A model generated the notes under the pieces. That model did no database searches and had not been told where the DNA came from. It saw only the letters and a program-made list of their open reading frames with translations. The translations under genes were made by a program, and so were the position numbers. A stretch of DNA of 64,000 nt from Pseudocolwellia sp048296855 (GTDB lineage Bacteria > Pseudomonadota > Gammaproteobacteria > Enterobacterales > Alteromonadaceae). The DNA lies in assembly GCA_048296855.1 (NCBI GenBank), contig CP182631.1. The stretch is one strand, 5' to 3'. Shown piece by piece: positions 1 through 8,904 of the stretch. Position 1 is the first letter of the stretch; each line of letters starts with the position of its first letter.

Positions 1-444
1 AAAGAGGTTCAACACCTTATAAAATTACGCGAGGATGCTCATCACTTTTTAGTTGCTTTAAAAGAAACCGGCAGAAACGTTGTACTTGTAACAAATGCTC
101 ATCCAGATAGCTTAGCGCTTAAAATAGAACGCACTCAATTAGATAAGTACTTTAATACCTTATATTCAACTCATGAGTTTGGTGTAACAAAAGAGTCGCA
201 ATTATTATGGCAAAGGTTACAAGCTAAAGAAGGCTTTGAATTAAGTAACACTTTATTTGTTGACGATAGTTTACCTATATTAAAATCGGCCCAACAATAT
301 GGTATTCAACATCTATTGGCGATTGCCAATCCTGATAGTAAACAACCTGAAAAAGTGATCACTGAGTTTCCTGCTATCACAAACTATGATGTACTTTTAC
401 ATGATATAAAAGCACATCCATTTTTGAATAAACCTAATAACTAA
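1..444 (+). CDS. yrfG: GMP/IMP nucleotidase YrfG-like HAD hydrolase (3' part)
   Basis: The reading frame is open from base 1 and gives the C-terminal 147 residues; the start lies left of the window. HAD-family signs are visible: VLVTNAHPDSL (motif II Ser/Thr region) and FVDDSLPIL (motif IV acidic pair). Family knowledge: YrfG dephosphorylates purine nucleoside monophosphates, and in enterobacteria it sits beside hslR-hslO, which also lie nearby here. Its TAA stop overlaps the stop of the convergent gspN by two bases. The HAD assignment is firm; the exact YrfG identity is likely but rests on a fragment plus context. Confidence 0.8.
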   Translation, partial: KEVQHLIKLREDAHHFLVALKETGRNVVLVTNAHPDSLALKIERTQLDKYFNTLYSTHEFGVTKESQLLWQRLQAKEGFELSNTLFVDDSLPILKSAQQYGIQHLLAIANPDSKQPEKVITEFPAITNYDVLLHDIKAHPFLNKPNN

Positions 445-1184
445 AAGTTAAGCTTATACCTACCTCTATTATCAGGTGAACCAAGGAAAGGTAAAGCTTC
501 ATTTAATACAGTAGGAAACTTACTACCCGGCTCTAAATAACCACTCCCCGAAATACGTTCAGGCGAATGAATATAAGCGCTAAAAGTTAAGCCTAAATTA
601 TTTTTAGGATCAATGGTGAATTTAGCGATCCCCTTTTCACATTCAAGTTTACCGCTTAACGTACCAAAATTAATTTTTTCATCTAATGCTTTTATACTTG
701 CTGTATCCCACGTAACGGTACCATTTAATTGCTGACAAAGTGGTTTACCCATTACAAAGGTTTCAATATTTACATCAATAAATTTTTGTGCGGTTAATGG
801 AATAGGTAATGTTAATTGTTGAGCAATGTCATTCGCTGCAACTAAAGCATGTCCATTACTTACTTCAATATCACCAAATAAATGACTTAAGCTTACTTTA
901 CCTTCAGGCCCGTTAACTAAAGCTCCACCAAAAGTTGCATCAACACTTGGGTTAAACATTAAGAGTGAAAGCAAGCTAACTTCAATATTTACGTCATTAA
1001 TACTATAACCGTCTACAATAATACGTTTGATACTTCCTTGCCAAATAGAGCCTTTAACACCTTGCAAGGCAATGTTTTTAGGCAATGATATTTGATTAAC
1101 AACCCACTGAGCCGGCGTTTGCGACACCATAAAAAATAGGTAAACTAAAATAAAAACTGCCGTACCTATAAACCATTTTTTCAT
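441..1184 (-). CDS. gspN: Type II secretion system protein N
   Basis: A 247-residue protein with one N-terminal membrane segment (about residues 5-25) followed by a periplasmic domain, as in GspN. In the family this is an accessory inner-membrane component of the type II secretion machine, not required in every species. It is the last gene of a twelve-gene minus-strand operon, and its start overlaps the gspM stop by one base. The position after gspM and the GspN-like architecture support the name; sequence conservation of GspN is generally low. Confidence 0.88.
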   Translation of the reverse strand: MKKWFIGTAVFILVYLFFMVSQTPAQWVVNQISLPKNIALQGVKGSIWQGSIKRIIVDGYSINDVNIEVSLLSLLMFNPSVDATFGGALVNGPEGKVSLSHLFGDIEVSNGHALVAANDIAQQLTLPIPLTAQKFIDVNIETFVMGKPLCQQLNGTVTWDTASIKALDEKINFGTLSGKLECEKGIAKFTIDPKNNLGLTFSAYIHSPERISGSGYLEPGSKFPTVLNEALPFLGSPDNRGRYKLNF

Positions 1185-1654
1185 TAACTTCTTCCTAATT
1201 GCAATCGTCTTACTTTAACAACGCCTGCTTTTTGTGCGTGAGTAATATCTATAGATTTTACTGTTACACCTTCTTTATCTGATAGTTTTTCTAACCATGT
1301 AAGTAAGTTGTTAAAGGGAACTTCATCAATCCATACTTGTAAATCGTCACCTTGTGGCTGCATACGAGCTATCGTAATTTGGCTGCGCCCTGCTGTTTTA
1401 TTAACAATACTTGATAAACTTGCATTACGATTGTGCGACTTTCCTGCACCTACTGCACTTTTGTATTTAGCTGTGCCTTCGTGCACTAAGGTTAATAGTT
1501 TTTGTTGACGCTCTACTTTCTTAGTCGCTAAATCAATATTTTTATTTAAAGGGGCCCAAATAGCGCTATATAAAATAAAAAATAATACAACGCTCGCCAT
1601 AGCAATAACTAATCTTTGCTCGCGAATATTCAGTTGTAACCAACGTTCTTTCAT
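1184..1654 (-). CDS. gspM: Type II secretion system protein M
   Basis: A 156-residue bitopic protein: short cytoplasmic N-terminus, one membrane segment at about residues 17-35, a coiled-coil-like stretch, then a small periplasmic ferredoxin-like domain. GspM binds GspL and belongs to the inner-membrane assembly platform that links the GspE ATPase to the pseudopilus. It overlaps gspL upstream and gspN downstream by single bases, which suggests translational coupling. Confidence 0.92.
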   Translation of the reverse strand: MKERWLQLNIREQRLVIAMASVVLFFILYSAIWAPLNKNIDLATKKVERQQKLLTLVHEGTAKYKSAVGAGKSHNRNASLSSIVNKTAGRSQITIARMQPQGDDLQVWIDEVPFNNLLTWLEKLSDKEGVTVKSIDITHAQKAGVVKVRRLQLGRS

Positions 1655-2934
1655 TATCGACTCCCTTTAGCAGAAATAGTAAATGAACCAGAAACTTGAT
1701 CATCTAAGTTATTCTGCGCACCTTGAGATACACTCAAGTCTTGTTTTTCTAAAGCAAGTTTAAACTTTTCAAATGACTGATAATTAGTCGATACCGCTTG
1801 AACTCTTAATTCATTTCTTTTCGCGTCAAACTTCATTGACTCTGGTTTTAATACAGTAACTTCGCTAAATGCAGGCTCTACTTTATTAAGCATAACTAAA
1901 AAATCACCTTGAGATGATGCTGTTCCACCTACTTCAGATAATTTACGATTAAGCTGGGATTTAATGGTTGAGATACGCACTTTTTTTGTTAAAGGAAAAG
2001 CGTCTTTATATACCTGTATAATTTCTTTTTCTATCGCTGCCGTTTGATTATTTAATTTAATTAACTCAGCACCTTTTAAAGCAACATTGGTTACTAAAGC
2101 GATAGCTGCAATTCCTGCTACCCATAACCAAGTACTGTAGTTAGCTGAACGCTTTTCTTTAACTTGAAATTCGCCTTGTAGCAAATTAACTAATTTAGTA
2201 TCAACATGCTGAGCAAGTAAAGCTAACGGAAGCTCTTCAGGCATGGCGTTAACGTCAATATTTAACGTTTCAGGTAAAGTAGCATAAGCGTTAATAGATA
2301 TGTTTATTGGATCTTCGTTCTCATCATCAACTTGCTCTAATTCGCTTGCATCTAACTCTTTTGTTTTGGTATTAACCCATTGCTGACTTATGAGCGCCCA
2401 GACGTTAGCTTCAACCACTAAACCTTGCCATATCCCTTGTCTAAGAAGGATTTGGTTGTTTAACGTGATTGCACTCCATTGACCCTCAGTAAATGGCATA
2501 GCGAGTACGTCAGGAATTAAGGTTTTACATTTGATGTCGGCTTGGCTTAACCATGTTTTCCAACGTATAAGCTGTTCACGATCAACTGCAGCCGTAAAAC
2601 AATTATTATCGTCTTTATCTTTGCTGACGTTGCCATAAGCAAAAAACAGCGACTCTACATCTTGCGCAAGATCATCTTCAAGCATATAAGGAGCAGCTGC
2701 TTGCATTGCTCGTGTCGATTTAGCCGGTACTTTTAAACGTTTTAGAGCAATAGCACTGGCAGGCACAAAACCAACAACTTTACGTTGTTCTGCTTTTTCC
2801 GTTAAATGTGTTAAGTCGCTAGCATGATGTAAATCACCACTGGCAATAACTTCGTGTTGTTGATCCGACCATATCAACCATTGAATGGGATCATGCTCTT
2901 GGCTACCCAGTCGAATAAATAGAGTTTCTGACAT
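1654..2934 (-). CDS. gspL: Type II secretion system protein L
   Basis: A 426-residue protein with a large actin-like cytoplasmic domain, one membrane segment near residues 265-290 and a periplasmic ferredoxin-like domain of about 130 residues. In the family the cytoplasmic half recruits the GspE ATPase and the periplasmic half pairs with GspM. An acidic insert of Asp and Glu residues lies around residues 195-210. It overlaps gspK by one base. Confidence 0.93.
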   Translation of the reverse strand: MSETLFIRLGSQEHDPIQWLIWSDQQHEVIASGDLHHASDLTHLTEKAEQRKVVGFVPASAIALKRLKVPAKSTRAMQAAAPYMLEDDLAQDVESLFFAYGNVSKDKDDNNCFTAAVDREQLIRWKTWLSQADIKCKTLIPDVLAMPFTEGQWSAITLNNQILLRQGIWQGLVVEANVWALISQQWVNTKTKELDASELEQVDDENEDPINISINAYATLPETLNIDVNAMPEELPLALLAQHVDTKLVNLLQGEFQVKEKRSANYSTWLWVAGIAAIALVTNVALKGAELIKLNNQTAAIEKEIIQVYKDAFPLTKKVRISTIKSQLNRKLSEVGGTASSQGDFLVMLNKVEPAFSEVTVLKPESMKFDAKRNELRVQAVSTNYQSFEKFKLALEKQDLSVSQGAQNNLDDQVSGSFTISAKGSR

Positions 2935-3944
2935 TAGTCACGTCCTATGGTGCGGCTAATAATATTAATTTGATTATTTTTTTCAACTTTCATAATACTG
3001 TTTAAAAAGAAATAACTATCGTTAAAGGTTGTTTTAGTTTTCAGTTTAAAATATTCGCTATCAACAACCAGCTGATCTTTTTGTTCTTGGGTTAACTTAT
3101 GTTTAGCTATTTGCGGTAATAAAAACACATCGTCAACTTTTTTATACCCTTCATCACCACGCCCTGAAATAATTTCTTCAGCTTCGCTACTCGATATATC
3201 AAATAAAGCTGACAGTATTTCAGAATGATCGGCGTTTATCGTATTCACATTAATTTTATGTAAGTTAGAGTTAGGTATTACACATACATAAGGCTTCAAT
3301 TCTTCTATTGCCTCTAAGGTAAAATGCTCAACTACACGTAGCTCGTTAAAACTACCTAAAAAGTTATTAGCAGACAAATAAGGATACTCTTTTGATGAGT
3401 ATTCGCTGTCTTCAGCTCCACCACTATTTGTAACTATGCCATTCTCGTCTACCCAATCGGTTAAGGCAGACACCATATCTTTAGCTTCAAAACTACTTAC
3501 GTTTTCAATGCCAATAGCCAATATAAGCCTTTCAAGTGCTTCAGCAGGCAAGTTTTTACCACTACTAACATTGGTTGGTGAAGGCGATGTTGCAACACTA
3601 TCCGTTATGCGTAACGCATTTAAATTGAAACAAGACTGTAGATCTGTAATTTCACCCGTTATTTCGCCATATTCTACTGGGTAGGTATTTTCACCTTGTG
3701 CCCATAGTTGCCCTAAATGAGTAACGCTTTCGTCACCATCAAACGACATAATAAGTACGCGTTTTGCAAAAGCTTCAGCTCCCATAGCTAACCAATAAGC
3801 TTGTTGGTTAGCTTCTATATTGGCGCTACGTTGAAGCTGGAGTTGGAGTTTGGCTGTCATTTGCGTAGCAAGTATTGCCGCAAGAGCAACCACTAGCATA
3901 ACCGTAATAAGCGCCACACCTCGATGACACGATATTTTTTTCAT
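2934..3944 (-). CDS. gspK: Type II secretion minor pseudopilin K
   Basis: The ATG at 3944 is chosen because it puts the prepilin-type segment (RGVALITVMLVVAL) about 8 residues from the N-terminus; the frame is open further upstream to 3980 but overlaps gspJ. The product is 336 residues. As usual for GspK it lacks the Glu at mature position 5 and carries a large soluble domain. With GspI and GspJ it forms the pseudopilus tip complex that caps the piston. Confidence 0.93.
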   Translation of the reverse strand: MKKISCHRGVALITVMLVVALAAILATQMTAKLQLQLQRSANIEANQQAYWLAMGAEAFAKRVLIMSFDGDESVTHLGQLWAQGENTYPVEYGEITGEITDLQSCFNLNALRITDSVATSPSPTNVSSGKNLPAEALERLILAIGIENVSSFEAKDMVSALTDWVDENGIVTNSGGAEDSEYSSKEYPYLSANNFLGSFNELRVVEHFTLEAIEELKPYVCVIPNSNLHKINVNTINADHSEILSALFDISSSEAEEIISGRGDEGYKKVDDVFLLPQIAKHKLTQEQKDQLVVDSEYFKLKTKTTFNDSYFFLNSIMKVEKNNQINIISRTIGRD

Positions 3945-3951
3945 GTCATTC

Positions 3952-4584
3952 TCAATTAACTTTTTCTTTCTGTAGAACACCAGCGACTAAAAACTTACGT
4001 TTGATTAACCCAAACTCTTTGGTATCAAGTTCTACCGCTATTGCCAAAGGTAAGTCGCTGCCTTCGTATGTTTTTTTCCATTGTTTACCGTCATAAAACT
4101 CGAAACTAATATCGTTAACACCTGTTAATAATTTTCTTATTTTAGGTTCTTCACCTAAGGTTGCGTCAACAAAGTTAAAATGAACACGCTCTAATGTTTC
4201 TTCATTGACTTGGTAGGCCACTGATTGCATATCACCACGAGGTAATAGTAAACCGGGATTTGACCAACCACCTCGAACAAAACCAATTGCTTGCGATGTA
4301 GATTCAAATGCATTGCTGTCGGTATGAATAAAATCTTTTAATGGTTCGTCACCATCCATTCGTACACTACGCCTTGATATTTGTAAAAAATCACGTTCTA
4401 TCAAAAGAAAAGCTCGTTGAATGTCGTTCATGTTATTTAATCTAACGGTAGATTTTTCTTCACTGGTAATAACGGTGTCAAACAGGCTAAAACTGGCTAA
4501 GCTAATAATAGCGAAAATAGAGATAGCAATTAATACTTCAAGTAAGGTAAAGCCTTTTTGCTTGGTATTGCTATATCTAGTCAC
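3952..4584 (-). CDS. gspJ: Type II secretion minor pseudopilin J
   Basis: A 210-residue prepilin-like protein with the cleavage motif KGFTLLEV followed by a hydrophobic helix (residues about 12-35). Glu at mature position 5 is present. It is part of the GspI-J-K pseudopilus tip. The gene overlaps gspI by one base and ends just inside the possible 5' extension of gspK, so the pseudopilin genes are translationally packed. Confidence 0.93.
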   Translation of the reverse strand: MTRYSNTKQKGFTLLEVLIAISIFAIISLASFSLFDTVITSEEKSTVRLNNMNDIQRAFLLIERDFLQISRRSVRMDGDEPLKDFIHTDSNAFESTSQAIGFVRGGWSNPGLLLPRGDMQSVAYQVNEETLERVHFNFVDATLGEEPKIRKLLTGVNDISFEFYDGKQWKKTYEGSDLPLAIAVELDTKEFGLIKRKFLVAGVLQKEKVN

Positions 4585-4988
4585 TATTTACGTTCCTTAG
4601 CGACATAAGTTGTTAAGCTTGAAAGTGAAAATTTATCTGCTTGGTTTAGTCGAACTTCAATAGAGACTTCACTCATATTTTGGTCGGTAGTTTTAGCGAC
4701 TTTTTGTATCCAAAACCATTCGCGACCAGCAAGTTCAACTTTACCTTTTTTGTTATTTCTTAATGGCCAACTTGTGTCTAACCTTGCTTCAACCAGCTGA
4801 TTTGATGCTACCCAACTTGCCATCATTTTAGTTTCTAAGTGACTCAAGTTTCTAAAATGTGTTTCGGTACTTGACACTAAAGCAACTCCTGCAATAGCAA
4901 AAACAGCCATTGCAAGCATCACTTCTATTAAAGTAAATCCTTTATTTTTCAGTTTTGTATATTGTTGAAAATTCCATTCTTTACTCAT
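4584..4988 (-). CDS. gspI: Type II secretion minor pseudopilin I
   Basis: The ATG at 4988 overlaps the gspH stop in an ATGA-type junction and has AAGGA upstream. The longer frame to 5006 would need a TTG start. The product is 134 residues with the prepilin motif KGFTLIEVMLAMAVFAI. GspI is the core of the tip complex and nucleates pseudopilus assembly. Confidence 0.92.
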   Translation of the reverse strand: MSKEWNFQQYTKLKNKGFTLIEVMLAMAVFAIAGVALVSSTETHFRNLSHLETKMMASWVASNQLVEARLDTSWPLRNNKKGKVELAGREWFWIQKVAKTTDQNMSEVSIEVRLNQADKFSLSSLTTYVAKERK

Positions 4989-5601
4989 CAAAGATTGGTC
5001 CTTCAATGGTTAATGGTGTGCTATACAAGCCACTAACCAGATAGCTTGTTGCTATGTAAGCATCGTAAGTTTCTGTAAATTTAAAACGAAGTGTAAAAGG
5101 CGTTAAGTCTCCACCTGACAAAATATACACCTGCGGAAGTAGTTTCTTTTCTTCTTCAAGTTCAGATCCTGAAAAAGACAAATCACTCTCTTCTTCTTCA
5201 CGTAAAACATTGATAAGAGCAGGTTCATCTAAAGGTAGGTCATCTAACTCCAAAACTAATTCCATGTCTTCAGGTAAAGCGTGAGGTGCTAGTAATTTAT
5301 TTCCTGATGCTGGGGCCCATTTTTCACCGTCAAAGCCTAAGAATTGATAAGTGTTATCTTCTGTATCAATAACAAGACCCAATTCAACATTATTTAACAT
5401 TGAATATTCAGCAGCCATGTTGAATATTGCACTAAATCGCTGACTTTCTTTTTCTAGTAATTTTTCGGGTTCATTACCACCAAAACTAAATTGTACAACA
5501 GAAGCCATTAAGCCAATTAAAACAATAACAACCATAACTTCAATTAACGTAAAGCCTTTTAACAAAGGCTTATTCGGTAATTTTTTAGTATGCTGGCACA
5601 T
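4981..5601 (-). CDS. gspH: Type II secretion pseudopilin H
   Basis: A prepilin-like protein with LKGFTLIEVMVVIVLIGLMA near the N-terminus and a globular domain rich in Glu and Leu in its middle part. The ATG at 5601 gives 206 residues; a TTG two codons upstream is the alternative start. No clear ribosome-binding site is visible, and the gene follows gspG by 22 bases. GspH joins the tip complex to the GspG shaft. Confidence 0.9.
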   Translation of the reverse strand: MCQHTKKLPNKPLLKGFTLIEVMVVIVLIGLMASVVQFSFGGNEPEKLLEKESQRFSAIFNMAAEYSMLNNVELGLVIDTEDNTYQFLGFDGEKWAPASGNKLLAPHALPEDMELVLELDDLPLDEPALINVLREEEESDLSFSGSELEEEKKLLPQVYILSGGDLTPFTLRFKFTETYDAYIATSYLVSGLYSTPLTIEGPIFDE

Positions 5602-5623
5602 AGGCAAAATGACTTGGGTTAGT

Positions 5624-6079
5624 TTATTGGTAATCAGCTAAGTTCCAGTTACCAATATCATCTTCAGTACCGGCTTCACCGTCTGGTCCCATTGAAAATA
5701 TATCGTACTTACCATTTTCACCTGGATTTAATAATTGATACTCGTTGCCCCACGGATCTTTTGGAAGACGTTTGATATAACCTTCTTCTGGAAAACGGCG
5801 CGGTAAAGGCTCAATATCAGTTTCAGTTGTTAAAGCTTCTAGGCCTTGTTCTGTTGTTGGGAAATTGTAATTATCTAATTTGTACATGCTTAAAGACGTT
5901 TCCAGTGCATTAACGTCTGATACTGCTTTTTGCATATTAGCTCGGTCTTGGCTGCCAATTAAGTTAGGTACAACCATGCTGGCTAATACGCCCAATATTA
6001 CAATAACAACCATAACTTCTAATAACGTAAAGCCTTTGGTTTTAGTGATAACTTTTGATGAATTTTGAAACGTTTTCAT
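5624..6079 (-). CDS. gspG: Type II secretion major pseudopilin G
   Basis: A 151-residue pseudopilin with KGFTLLEVMVVIVILGVLA at the N-terminus and the typical C-terminal calcium-binding region (DPWGNEYQLLNPG, then GPDGEAGTEDDIGNW). GspG is the shaft subunit of the pseudopilus, processed by a prepilin peptidase that is not encoded in this window. The good match of both ends to the family makes this call secure. Confidence 0.97.
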   Translation of the reverse strand: MKTFQNSSKVITKTKGFTLLEVMVVIVILGVLASMVVPNLIGSQDRANMQKAVSDVNALETSLSMYKLDNYNFPTTEQGLEALTTETDIEPLPRRFPEEGYIKRLPKDPWGNEYQLLNPGENGKYDIFSMGPDGEAGTEDDIGNWNLADYQ

Positions 6080-6134
6080 TTGATCTTTCCTGATTTAAGT
6101 CTGTAATAATTCGATTAAATAAGAGCTACTTAGT

Positions 6135-7358
6135 TCAACTACCTATTAAAGTATTTAACTGTAATATGGGTTGTAATATCGCCATAACAATGAACAAAAC
6201 AACACCTGCCATTGTTATCATTAATATAGGCTCGAAAGCTTTAAGTGAAATACTCATTAAGGCTTCAAACTCTCTATCTTGGTTATCTGCGGCTCTGCCT
6301 AGCATATGTTCTAGCTGACCACTTTTTTCTCCACTGGCGATCATATGAAGCATCATAGGCGGAAATAATTTTGTTTGCTCTAAAGAAACCCGTAAACTGG
6401 TGCCTTCTCTTACTTTGTCTGCGGCTTCTTTAACTTTTTGTTTAATGTATAAGTTATCAAGTACTTCCCCCGAAATGGTCATACTTTCTAATAAGGGTAC
6501 GGCACTTGCGGTTAAAATACTTAACGTTCGCGCAAATCGTGCAGTATTTACCCCTTTAGCAACTTTACCTATACCGGGAATTTTAATAAGCCGTTCATGG
6601 GTATTAAACCTAAACTTAGGTTTTTGCATTAATCGTGAAAAACCAACAATAAGCCCCATAATTAGCAACACAATAAACAAACCATAAGATTTTAAAAAGT
6701 CGCTACTAGCAATCAAAAATTGTGTTGTTGCTGGTAAATTAGCGCCCATGTGTTCAAATTGCCCGACAATTTTAGGTACTACGGCAGTCAGTAAAATCGC
6801 CACAACACCTACAGCAACTACCGTCATAATAACGGGATAAACCAGTGCTTGGATCATTTCTGAACGTAATTTTTGACGTTGCTCGGTGTAATCAGCTAAT
6901 CGATTAAGTACTTTGTCTAAATGTCCTGATTTTTCACCTGCAGCAACCATAGCACGGAATAAATGATTAAATATGTGAGGGTATTCAGACATACTTTCGG
7001 CTAAACCATAACCTTCGGTGACCTTGGTTCGTACCGCCATGATCATACTTTTCAAGCTGTTTTTGTCACACTGTTCAGCTACGGCAATCAAAGACTCTTC
7101 TAACGGAAGGCCTGATTCAACCAGTGTAGCAAGTTGACGCGTTATTAAGGCAAGTTCTGACGCTGAGACCTTTTTACTAGCGCCAAACTTACCTTTGCTT
7201 GACGACTTTTTGTTTCTTTGTAAGCTAGGGCTAACCTCTGTGGGCATTAAACCTTGATCACGTAATAAACTTCTAACGTGTCTTGCGGTATCGCCTTCTA
7301 TAACACCTTTTTTAGTTTTACCTCGGCTATCAACGGCTTGATAATCAAATGCTGCCAT
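6135..7358 (-). CDS. gspF: Type II secretion inner-membrane protein F
   Basis: A 407-residue polytopic protein with two repeated cytoplasmic T2SSF domains and membrane segments near residues 170-195, 220-240 and 375-400. It has conserved signatures such as GEKSGHLDKVL and its second copy GEKSGQLEHML. GspF is the platform protein that couples GspE to pseudopilus growth. Confidence 0.97.
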   Translation of the reverse strand: MAAFDYQAVDSRGKTKKGVIEGDTARHVRSLLRDQGLMPTEVSPSLQRNKKSSSKGKFGASKKVSASELALITRQLATLVESGLPLEESLIAVAEQCDKNSLKSMIMAVRTKVTEGYGLAESMSEYPHIFNHLFRAMVAAGEKSGHLDKVLNRLADYTEQRQKLRSEMIQALVYPVIMTVVAVGVVAILLTAVVPKIVGQFEHMGANLPATTQFLIASSDFLKSYGLFIVLLIMGLIVGFSRLMQKPKFRFNTHERLIKIPGIGKVAKGVNTARFARTLSILTASAVPLLESMTISGEVLDNLYIKQKVKEAADKVREGTSLRVSLEQTKLFPPMMLHMIASGEKSGQLEHMLGRAADNQDREFEALMSISLKAFEPILMITMAGVVLFIVMAILQPILQLNTLIGS

Positions 7359-7372
7359 ATACTATGTTTACC

Positions 7373-8902
7373 TTATCCTTCTCTGGTAACACGTAAAACT
7401 TCTTCAAGTGTTGTTATACCTAACATCACTTTATTAAAGCCGTCGCGTCTTATGCTTCGAGTGCTTTTACGGATAAATTTCTCAATAGCCTGCTCTCCTT
7501 GGCCATTATGAATAAGTTCTCTTACGGTATCGTCTACGTATAACAATTCGTGAATACCTGTTCGGCCTTTATAGCCTTTAAAATTACACTCACCACAGCC
7601 TTTTGCTCTATAAATAGGTTGAGTATTGTTATCAGGTAGATCAAGTAATTTTTGTTCTTCGATGTCAGGTAAATGACTTTCACGACAATGCGGACATAAG
7701 GTACGCACTAATCGTTGCGCTAATACACCCAATAAACTTGAAGATAAAAGGAAAGGTTCAACCCCCATATCTTCCATACGCGTAACAGCACCTGCGGCTG
7801 TATTGGTATGCAGTGTAGATAAAACAAGGTGACCGGTTAAACTGGCTTGTACTGATATTTGCGCGGTTTCTAAGTCGCGAATTTCACCTACCATAACTAC
7901 ATCAGGATCTTGTCTTAAAATAGCTCGTAAACCTCGGGCGAAGGTCATGTCTACTTTAGTATTAACTTGTGTTTGCCCTATTCCTTCAATGGCAAATTCA
8001 ATAGGATCTTCAACCGTTAGAATATTACGTTCTTTACTGTCAATTTGTGATAAACCAGCATAAAGCGTGGTACTTTTACCTGAACCCGTAGGGCCGGTAA
8101 CTAGGATAATACCGTGTGGTTTTTCAATTATTTTTGAAAAGCTCTCGCGCGTATCTTCTGCCATCCCTAAATCTTTTAGGTTTAAGCGAGCTGCATTTTT
8201 ATCTAACAAACGTAAAACTACACGTTCTCCATGTCCCGTAGGCATAGTAGATACACGTACATCTACCGCACGACCACCAATTCTTAATGAAATACGGCCA
8301 TCTTGCGGAATACGTTTTTCTGCGATATCAAGCTTCGCCATAACTTTAATACGAGAAACTAGCAGAGAAGCGAGTTTTTTATTAGGTTTTAAAACTTCGC
8401 GTAAAACGCCATCAACTCTAAAGCGAATTAACAAAGCATTTTCAAACGTTTCGATATGAATATCTGACGCACTTTCTTTGATCGCTTCACTTAACATAGC
8501 GTTGATCAGCTTGATGATTGGTGCATCATCTTCGTTTTCAAGTAAATCTTCACTTTCCGTCATTTCATCAGCAAGAGAATATAAGTTAACTTCGTTACCT
8601 ATATCTTCCATCATCTGTTTTGCTTCCGATGAATCTCTTTGGTATGCGACAGTTAACGCTAATTCAAACTGACTAGAGCTTTCTACTTGAATGCTAAAAG
8701 GCGCTTTAAGTACTCGGCGTACTTCTAATAAAATTTCGGCATCGACATTTTCTAAACAATGTAAAACATAGCCTTTTTCTTTTTGAGAAATAAGTACGCT
8801 ATGTCGTTTAGCAAAGCCAAAGGGAAGCTGGTGTTGCTCAAGAATATGCTCAACATCAGCTTCATCTGCAATTAACGCAGCTTGTGTATCAAGTTCGCTC
8901 AT
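7373..8902 (-). CDS. gspE: Type II secretion ATPase E
   Basis: A 509-residue secretion ATPase. Visible motifs in order: Walker A GPTGSGKSTTLYAG, Asp box ILTVEDPIEF, Walker B RQDPDVVMVGEIRD, His box LTGHLVLSTLHTN, then a tetracysteine zinc site CPHC...CGEC. It powers pseudopilus assembly at the cytoplasmic face through GspL. It starts two bases after the gspD stop. Confidence 0.98.
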   Translation of the reverse strand: MSELDTQAALIADEADVEHILEQHQLPFGFAKRHSVLISQKEKGYVLHCLENVDAEILLEVRRVLKAPFSIQVESSSQFELALTVAYQRDSSEAKQMMEDIGNEVNLYSLADEMTESEDLLENEDDAPIIKLINAMLSEAIKESASDIHIETFENALLIRFRVDGVLREVLKPNKKLASLLVSRIKVMAKLDIAEKRIPQDGRISLRIGGRAVDVRVSTMPTGHGERVVLRLLDKNAARLNLKDLGMAEDTRESFSKIIEKPHGIILVTGPTGSGKSTTLYAGLSQIDSKERNILTVEDPIEFAIEGIGQTQVNTKVDMTFARGLRAILRQDPDVVMVGEIRDLETAQISVQASLTGHLVLSTLHTNTAAGAVTRMEDMGVEPFLLSSSLLGVLAQRLVRTLCPHCRESHLPDIEEQKLLDLPDNNTQPIYRAKGCGECNFKGYKGRTGIHELLYVDDTVRELIHNGQGEQAIEKFIRKSTRSIRRDGFNKVMLGITTLEEVLRVTREG

Positions 8903-8904
8903 TA

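Noticed and set aside
8067..8459. 130-codon plus-strand frame inside gspE
   Set aside because: Antisense shadow of the conserved ATPase core.
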